DNA of 64,000 bases from JAJYQH01 sp036261615. GTDB lineage: Bacteria > Actinomycetota > Actinomycetes > Propionibacteriales > Propionibacteriaceae. The DNA is taken from NCBI GenBank assembly GCA_036261615.1, contig DATAKK010000013.1:1-64000 (forward strand), given 5' to 3'. The notes under the pieces are model-generated. The model was not told the DNA's origin. It worked only from the letters and a program-made list of their open reading frames with translations, and did not search any database. Positions within the stretch are counted from its first letter, which is position 1. Every line of letters starts with the position of its first letter. A program made the translations under genes and the position numbers. Shown here piece by piece: positions 59,604 through 64,000 of this stretch.

Positions 59604-61165
59604 CGCGACTCCTCGGGCTGCTGAGGGCTGGTGCCTGTTCCTGGCTCGGCGGCCGGCGGCCTGGCCGGTCCGGCGTCCCCGTGCTCGCGGCGCCACCACT
59701 CCCGGAACGTCTCGGTAGGGGGAGTGGGGACGTCGCGGGCGTTGGTCCAGGCCGACAGCGGCCACGGTAGCGGTCCGAGGTGGTCGGTGAACCGTCCGAG
59801 CAGCTTGCCGCTGCCGGTCGCAGCCTTCTGCGCCGCCTCCAGCCGCCGGTGGTCGCCCATCATCCAGCCGCCGCTCTTCATCATGAGCGGTTCGGCGTGC
59901 GGCAGGTGGACGCCGTGGTCGGCCTTCTTCGCCTCGACCACCTCGTGCCGCAGGTGCACGAGCAGGTCGGGGATCGGGATGCGCACCGGGCAGACGTCGC
60001 CGCACGCCCCGCACAGGGTGGAGGCGAACGGCAGCGACCGGTCGACCGGCGACGCGGTGCCGCGGATCTGCGGGTTGAGGATGGCGCCGATCGGTCCGGG
60101 GTAGACCGACCCGTAGGCGTGGCCGCCGACCTTCTCGAACACCGGGCAGATGTTGAGGCAGGCCGAGCAGCGGATGCACCGCAGCGCCTGGCGTCCCTGC
60201 CGGTCGGCCAGGGCCTTGGTGCGGCCGTTGTCGAGGAGGACGACGTGCACGTCCTGGGGGCCGTCGCCCTCCGACCGGCCCGACCACACCGAGGTGTAGG
60301 GGTTCATCCGCTCGGCGGTGGAGCTGCGGGGGAGCAGTTGGAGGAACACCTCGAGGTCGTCGAAGCTGGGCAGCACCTTCTCGATGCCGACGACGCTGAT
60401 CAGCGTCTCCGGCAGGGTGAGGCACATCCGCCCGTTGCCCTCGCTCTCGACGACGACGAGCGAACCGGTGTCGGCGATCGCGAAGTTCGCGCCCGAGATG
60501 GCGACCCGGGCCCGCAGGAACTTGTCCCGCAGGTGTCCGCGGGCCGCGTTGGCGAGGTTGGCCGGGGTGTCGTCGAGGTCGTCGGGCGCCGGCGTCCCGT
60601 AGCGGCCCATCTCCTCGCGGAAGATGTCGCGCACCTCGGTGCGGTTGCGGTGGATCGCCGGCACGAGGATGTGGCTGGGCCGGTCGTGGCCGAGCTGGAC
60701 GATGAGCTCGGCGAGGTCGGTCTCCCACGCCGCGATCCCGGCGTCCTCGAGCGCCTCGTTGAGCTCGATCTCCTGGGTGGCCATCGACTTCACCTTGACG
60801 ACGTCGCGGGAGCCGGTCGCCCGGACGAGGTCGACGACGATCCGGTTGGCCTCCTCGGCGTCCCGGGCCCAGTGCACGGTGGCGCCGTTGGCGGTGAGGG
60901 ACGCCTCGAGCCGCAGCAGGTGCTCGGGCAGGTTGCGGAGCACCCGGTTCTTGATCGCCTCGCCCGCGAGGCGGAGCTGCTCCCAGTTGTCCATCTCGCC
61001 GACCACCCTGGCCCGCTTGTCGCGGATCGTGTGGGTGGCGTGGCGCAGGTTGGCGCGTTGCTGGTCGTTGGCGAGCTCGTGCCTGGCCGCGACCGGGAAG
61101 CGCGGCGAGTCGATGAGCCGCCCGGTCGGCGGGGCGGGGGTGAGGCGATGGGCCTGCTCGGTCAT
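59600..61165 (-). CDS. lutB: LutB, iron-sulfur L-lactate utilization protein
   Basis: A 521-residue LUD-domain/4Fe-4S protein. The LUD domain holds VVDLVRATGSRDVVKVKSMATQEIELNEALED and SGANFAIADTGSLVVVESEGNGR. Two 4Fe-4S clusters follow: CIRCSACLNICPVF and CGACGDVCPVRIP. A C-terminal extension ends in a Pro-rich tail. It overlaps both lutA and lutC by 4 bp, so the three are translationally coupled. Electrons from lactate probably go to menaquinone. Confidence 0.93.
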   Translation of the reverse strand: MTEQAHRLTPAPPTGRLIDSPRFPVAARHELANDQQRANLRHATHTIRDKRARVVGEMDNWEQLRLAGEAIKNRVLRNLPEHLLRLEASLTANGATVHWARDAEEANRIVVDLVRATGSRDVVKVKSMATQEIELNEALEDAGIAAWETDLAELIVQLGHDRPSHILVPAIHRNRTEVRDIFREEMGRYGTPAPDDLDDTPANLANAARGHLRDKFLRARVAISGANFAIADTGSLVVVESEGNGRMCLTLPETLISVVGIEKVLPSFDDLEVFLQLLPRSSTAERMNPYTSVWSGRSEGDGPQDVHVVLLDNGRTKALADRQGRQALRCIRCSACLNICPVFEKVGGHAYGSVYPGPIGAILNPQIRGTASPVDRSLPFASTLCGACGDVCPVRIPIPDLLVHLRHEVVEAKKADHGVHLPHAEPLMMKSGGWMMGDHRRLEAAQKAATGSGKLLGRFTDHLGPLPWPLSAWTNARDVPTPPTETFREWWRREHGDAGPARPPAAEPGTGTSPQQPEESR

Positions 61166-61962
61166 GCGACGACCTCCTCGGTGCTCGCCAGGACCTCGGC
61201 GAGGTGGATGGGTGTGACACCGGATCGGCGCCGGCTGAGGACGCCGCCGATGTTGAGCAGGCAGGAGTTGTCGCCCGCGACGACGTACTCGGCGCCGGTC
61301 GACTGGACGTTGTCGGCCTTGTCGGTGGCCATCGCCATGCTCACGTCGGAGTTCTTGACGCTGAACGTGCCCCCGAACCCGCAGCACTGCTCGGCGTCCG
61401 GCAGGTCGACCAGTTCCAGGCCCCGGACCGCCCGCAGCAACCGGTAGGGACGGTCACCCACCCGTGTCACCCGCAGCGAGTGGCAGGTCGGGTGGTAGGT
61501 GACCCGGTGCGGGAAGGAGGCCCCGACGTCGGTGACGCCGAGCACGTCGACGAGGAACTCACTGAGGTCGAGGGTGCGTGCGGCGACCTTCTCAGCCGCG
61601 GCGACCAGGCCGCGGTCGTTGGTGCGGGCGGCGAGCATCGGGTGCTGCTCGCGCACCGCGCCGACGCAGCTGCCGGAGGGCCCGACGATGTAGTCGTAGT
61701 CGTCGAACGCCCGCACGTAGGCCCGGACGCTCGGGATCGCCTCGTCGAAGTAGCCGGTGTTGGTGAACATCTGCCCGCAGCAGGTCTGCTCGACCGGGAA
61801 CACCACCCGGCAGCCCAGCCGCTCGAGCACGGTGACCACCGCCTTCGGCGTCCCCGGGAACATCGTGTCGTTGACGCAGGTGGCGAACAGGGCGACGGTG
61901 ACGCCGTCCCCGGGGCGCCCCACGCCGGTCCGTGGGGCGGGTGCTGCGGTGGGTGAGCTCAT
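61162..61962 (-). CDS. lutA: LutA, CCG-domain L-lactate utilization protein
   Basis: A 266-residue protein with two CCG-type iron-sulfur domains: CVNDTMFPG with CCGQMFTNTG, and SGSCVGAV with CCGFGGTFSVK. The same fold occurs in GlpC at the window start. I chose the ATG at 61962 with GAGGAG upstream, after a disordered Pro/Ala stretch; the frame opens at 62046. It is the first gene of lutABC. A FadR-type operator lies 73 bases upstream. Confidence 0.92.
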   Translation of the reverse strand: MSSPTAAPAPRTGVGRPGDGVTVALFATCVNDTMFPGTPKAVVTVLERLGCRVVFPVEQTCCGQMFTNTGYFDEAIPSVRAYVRAFDDYDYIVGPSGSCVGAVREQHPMLAARTNDRGLVAAAEKVAARTLDLSEFLVDVLGVTDVGASFPHRVTYHPTCHSLRVTRVGDRPYRLLRAVRGLELVDLPDAEQCCGFGGTFSVKNSDVSMAMATDKADNVQSTGAEYVVAGDNSCLLNIGGVLSRRRSGVTPIHLAEVLASTEEVVA

Positions 61963-62034
61963 GACGCTCCTCGACGATGAGGTGACTGCTGGATCCACTA
62001 TGGCCGTTGCGCGGCTGGCGTCCACTATGACATT

Positions 62035-62045
62035 TGGTTGGACCA
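62035..62045. promoter_or_regulatory. FCD/GntR-type operator between lutA and its regulator
   Basis: TGGTTGGACCA is an exact TGGT-N3-ACCA inverted repeat, the pattern of FadR-subfamily (FCD) operators such as LldR sites. It lies in the 133-base gap between lutA and the divergent regulator. Confidence 0.75.
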
Positions 62046-62095
62046 TTTGTGAAGCCGGACGCCGCCGGACGCGGTCCGCCGCTACGATCGCGGAC

Positions 62096-62785
62096 GTGAA
62101 GGCCTACGAACGGGTGCTCGAGCACGTCGAGGCGGGCATCCTCGACGGCAGCTATCGGGTCGGCTCGCTGCTGCCCGCCGAACGCGACCTCGCGGCCCGC
62201 CTCGAGGTGAGCCGCACCGCCGTCCGGGAGGCACTGCGGACCCTGCAGGCGCAGGGGATCATCGAGTCGAGCGTGGGCGCGGGGGACGCCGGCGGCACCC
62301 GGATCGCCGGGCGGCACAGCCCCGCCCTGGCCACCCTGCTGCGCCTGCACGTCGCCCTCGGCCGGTTCCCGCGCACCGACGTCGTCGACCTGCGGGTGCT
62401 CATCGAGTGCGAGGCGGTCGGCGTCCTCGCCCGCCGGGTCGATCCGGGGGACGCCGCCACTCTCCGGGAGGTGGTCGAGCGGCAGGGCGACCCCGGCCTC
62501 GACCTGCGCGCCTTCAACGAGCTCGACACCGAGTTCCACACGACCCTCGCGGGGCTCGCCGGCAATCAGCTGGTCACCGACCTCGTCGCGGCCGTGCGGG
62601 AGTCGATCGCGCGGGAGGTGCGCGATGCGGCGTCCCACCACGTCGAGTGGGCGGACTTCCGGGCGGCGGTGCTCGAGCAGCACGCGGGCATCGTGGACGC
62701 CGTCTCCGCCGGTGACGTCGCCACCGCCCAGCAGCGGATCGACGAGCACATCCGGCGCCGCTGGAGCGACCTGCTGGGGTCGTGA
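62096..62785 (+). CDS. GntR-family (FCD domain) regulator, likely lactate-responsive
   Basis: A 229-residue regulator: an N-terminal GntR winged helix (SYRVGSLLPAERDLAARLEVSRTAVREALRTLQAQGIIE) and an FCD ligand domain with conserved metal/ligand residues in DLRVLIECEAVG, ELDTEFHTTLA and a His in VLEQHAGIVDAV. The GTG is seven bases after TACGAT, leaderless. Its placement opposite lutABC and the TGGTTGGACCA site suggest that it represses lut genes until lactate binds. Confidence 0.88.
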   Translation: MKAYERVLEHVEAGILDGSYRVGSLLPAERDLAARLEVSRTAVREALRTLQAQGIIESSVGAGDAGGTRIAGRHSPALATLLRLHVALGRFPRTDVVDLRVLIECEAVGVLARRVDPGDAATLREVVERQGDPGLDLRAFNELDTEFHTTLAGLAGNQLVTDLVAAVRESIAREVRDAASHHVEWADFRAAVLEQHAGIVDAVSAGDVATAQQRIDEHIRRRWSDLLGS

Positions 62786-62800
62786 CCGGCCCCGGAGGGC

Positions 62801-63196
62801 CTACTTGGCGTCGGGGTCGGGCTGGTGGATGCCGAAGACGTTGTTCTCGGTGTCGTGGAAGTAGCCCTGCCAGGCCATGCCGGTGAGCGCCATCTTCGGC
62901 AGCGCCACCGAGCCGCCGGCCGCGAGGATCTTCTCGGCGGTGGCGTCGAAGTCGTCGACCTGGACGGTGAGCACGGCCCCGGCGATCGGTCCACCGACCT
63001 CGGGGTTGTCGGTGCCGCGTCCGAGGATGGCCCCGTTGATCCCCGGCTCCTCGGTGGGCCCGGTGATGAGCCCGAAGTAGGGCATCCCGACGAACTGGCC
63101 CCAGTCCTCCGACTGCCAGCCGAAGACGCTGGTGTAGAACTCGAGCGCGCGGTCGAGATTGCCCGCGTGGATCTCGAAGTGGACGACACGACCCAT
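62801..63196 (-). CDS. VOC-family (glyoxalase/bleomycin resistance) protein
   Basis: A 131-residue protein with the paired beta-alpha-beta-beta-beta motifs of the vicinal oxygen chelate fold: VVHFEIHAGNLDRALEFYTSVFGW at the start (His/Glu metal candidates H6, E8) and VLTVQVDDFDATAEKILAAGGSVALP in the second half, closing with GYFHDTENNVFGIHQPD. It could be a glyoxalase-like lyase or a binding protein. GGAGGGC-like purines precede the ATG. Confidence 0.87.
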   Translation of the reverse strand: MGRVVHFEIHAGNLDRALEFYTSVFGWQSEDWGQFVGMPYFGLITGPTEEPGINGAILGRGTDNPEVGGPIAGAVLTVQVDDFDATAEKILAAGGSVALPKMALTGMAWQGYFHDTENNVFGIHQPDPDAK

Positions 63197-63323
63197 GACG
63201 GCCCCCTCAGCCCTCCCGGACGCCGCGTTGCGCCGGGCACGACCACGCTACTAGGGGTGGGTTGCCCGGCGGTAGACCCGCGAGCGCCTGCGTCCCCCGG
63301 CGGCGCTATGTCAGGGTGAGCAC

Positions 63324-64000
63324 ATGCAGTTCAGCTTCAACGCCCCCCGGCAGATCCTCTTCGGCAGTGGCGTCGCCGGCCAGCTTCCCGACCTGGCGGC
63401 CGCGCTCGGGCGGCGTCCCTTCGTCGTCACCGGCGCCCACCCCGAGCGGCTCGCCGACGTCCTCGGCCCGCTGCTCGACGCGCCCGGCGGCCGGGTCGAG
63501 GGCGAGCCCACCGTCGACGACGTGCGCGCCCTCACCGAGCAGGCCCGCGAGTCGGGCGCCGAGATCGTCGTGGGCGTGGGTGGCGGCAGCGTCCTCGACG
63601 CCGCGAAGGCGGTGGCGATGCTCGTCGCCAACGGCACCGACCCGCTCGACCACGCGGAGGTCATCGGGGAGGGACGTCCGATCACGGCCCCGTCGCTCCC
63701 GGTCATCGCCGTGCCGACGACCGCCGGGACCGGATCGGAGGCCACCGCGAACGCCGTCGTCCTGAGCCCCGAGCACGGGGTCAAGGTCAGCCTGCGCTCG
63801 GTGACCATGATCCCCGCGGTCGCCCTGGTCGACCCCGCCCTCACCCTCACCTGCCCGCCCCGCACCACCGCCGATTCCGGCCTCGACGCCTTCACCCAGT
63901 GCCTCGAGCCGTTCGTCTCCTGGGCGGCCAGCCCGATGACCGACGCGCTCGCCCTGGAGGGCCTGCACCGTGCGGATGCGCTGCGCCGCGCCTACGACGA
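63324..64000 (+). CDS. Iron-containing alcohol dehydrogenase, N-terminal part (runs past the window end)
   Basis: NAD(P)-dependent group III alcohol dehydrogenase or related sugar-alcohol dehydrogenase. The 225 complete codons seen begin FSFNAPRQILFGSG, then show VVGVGGGSVLDAAKAVAMLV (nucleotide loop), PVIAVPTTAGTGSEATANAVVL, and SGLDAFTQCLEPFVSW with metal-ligand candidates. The ATG at 63324 has a GTGAGC-type spacer and a TATGTC box 11 bases upstream. The frame is open to the last base and continues beyond, so the second metal-binding half is not seen. Confidence 0.88.
   Translation, partial: MQFSFNAPRQILFGSGVAGQLPDLAAALGRRPFVVTGAHPERLADVLGPLLDAPGGRVEGEPTVDDVRALTEQARESGAEIVVGVGGGSVLDAAKAVAMLVANGTDPLDHAEVIGEGRPITAPSLPVIAVPTTAGTGSEATANAVVLSPEHGVKVSLRSVTMIPAVALVDPALTLTCPPRTTADSGLDAFTQCLEPFVSWAASPMTDALALEGLHRADALRRAYD

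Noticed and set aside
1..64000. GGACGCC as a strand-biased Chi- or KOPS-like motif
   Set aside because: In the two stretches I counted, the two orientations were about equal, so an orientation-dependent role is not supported.
1..64000. CRISPR arrays, rRNA, tRNA, transposases, integrases, prophage genes
   Set aside because: I looked for direct repeats with spacers, cloverleaf-like sequences and transposase or integrase motifs and found none I could support.

Overview
This 64 kb window is very GC-rich (roughly 70%) and carries single-species, densely packed actinobacterial genes. High-GC codon use, many leaderless -10 boxes of the TAnnnT type 6-7 nt before start codons, actinobacterial FCD, LacI, PadR and MarR regulators, a GlpABC-type anaerobic glycerol-3-phosphate dehydrogenase and LutABC all point to Actinomycetota. 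Propionibacteriaceae is my best guess, but only an inference. I saw no rRNA, tRNA, CRISPR, insertion sequence or prophage; the window reads as ordinary chromosome.

Layout. 1-3595: the end of glpA, then glpB and glpC. 3931-9842: two MFS transporters, RarD, ornithine aminotransferase, an RDD membrane protein and a small hypothetical. 10181-17714: a sigma/HTH-like protein, a glycogen-debranching-type glycosidase, a divergent LacI regulator and an ABC sugar importer. 17995-23565: exonuclease III, a large orphan FtsX-type permease and a Kup potassium transporter. 23759-34265: a second sugar locus (ABC importer, two GH43 enzymes, LacI regulator, GH2 enzyme, aldose epimerase), tied together by four copies of one operator resembling TTTGCAACGGANGCAAA. 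34328-38686: MarR with a divergent ABC exporter, an FNT-family channel, and PadR with a membrane partner. 38765-42796: a NifX-like protein, a kinase-GH13_18 fusion enzyme and a membrane protein. 42956-51267: an ABC exporter, a helicase, an EamA transporter, and a 2-hydroxyacid dehydrogenase / zinc dehydrogenase / PhzF group. 51295-54993: a lipoprotein, a pentapeptide-repeat protein, and a sulfur operon (SQR-like flavoprotein, TusE, DsrE). 55053-58934: a small-molecule kinase, a short acyl-CoA-ligase-like protein, a frameshifted thiolase and a RibD-like reductase. 58962-62785: lutABC for lactate oxidation with a divergent FCD regulator. The window ends in a VOC protein and a partial iron-containing alcohol dehydrogenase.

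Metabolically the window describes a heterotroph that takes up oligosaccharides, trims them with GH43, GH2, debranching and GH13 enzymes, oxidises glycerol-3-phosphate and lactate into the quinone pool, and may handle sulfide or persulfide sulfur.

The items most worth a second look are: the 873-residue kinase + sucrose-phosphorylase-like fusion (39255-41876); a very frequent 7-mer, GGACGCC/GGCGTCC, that also builds terminator hairpins, much like a DNA uptake sequence; and several families of intergenic palindromic repeats, including a four-box repeat with conserved 19/21-bp spacing.
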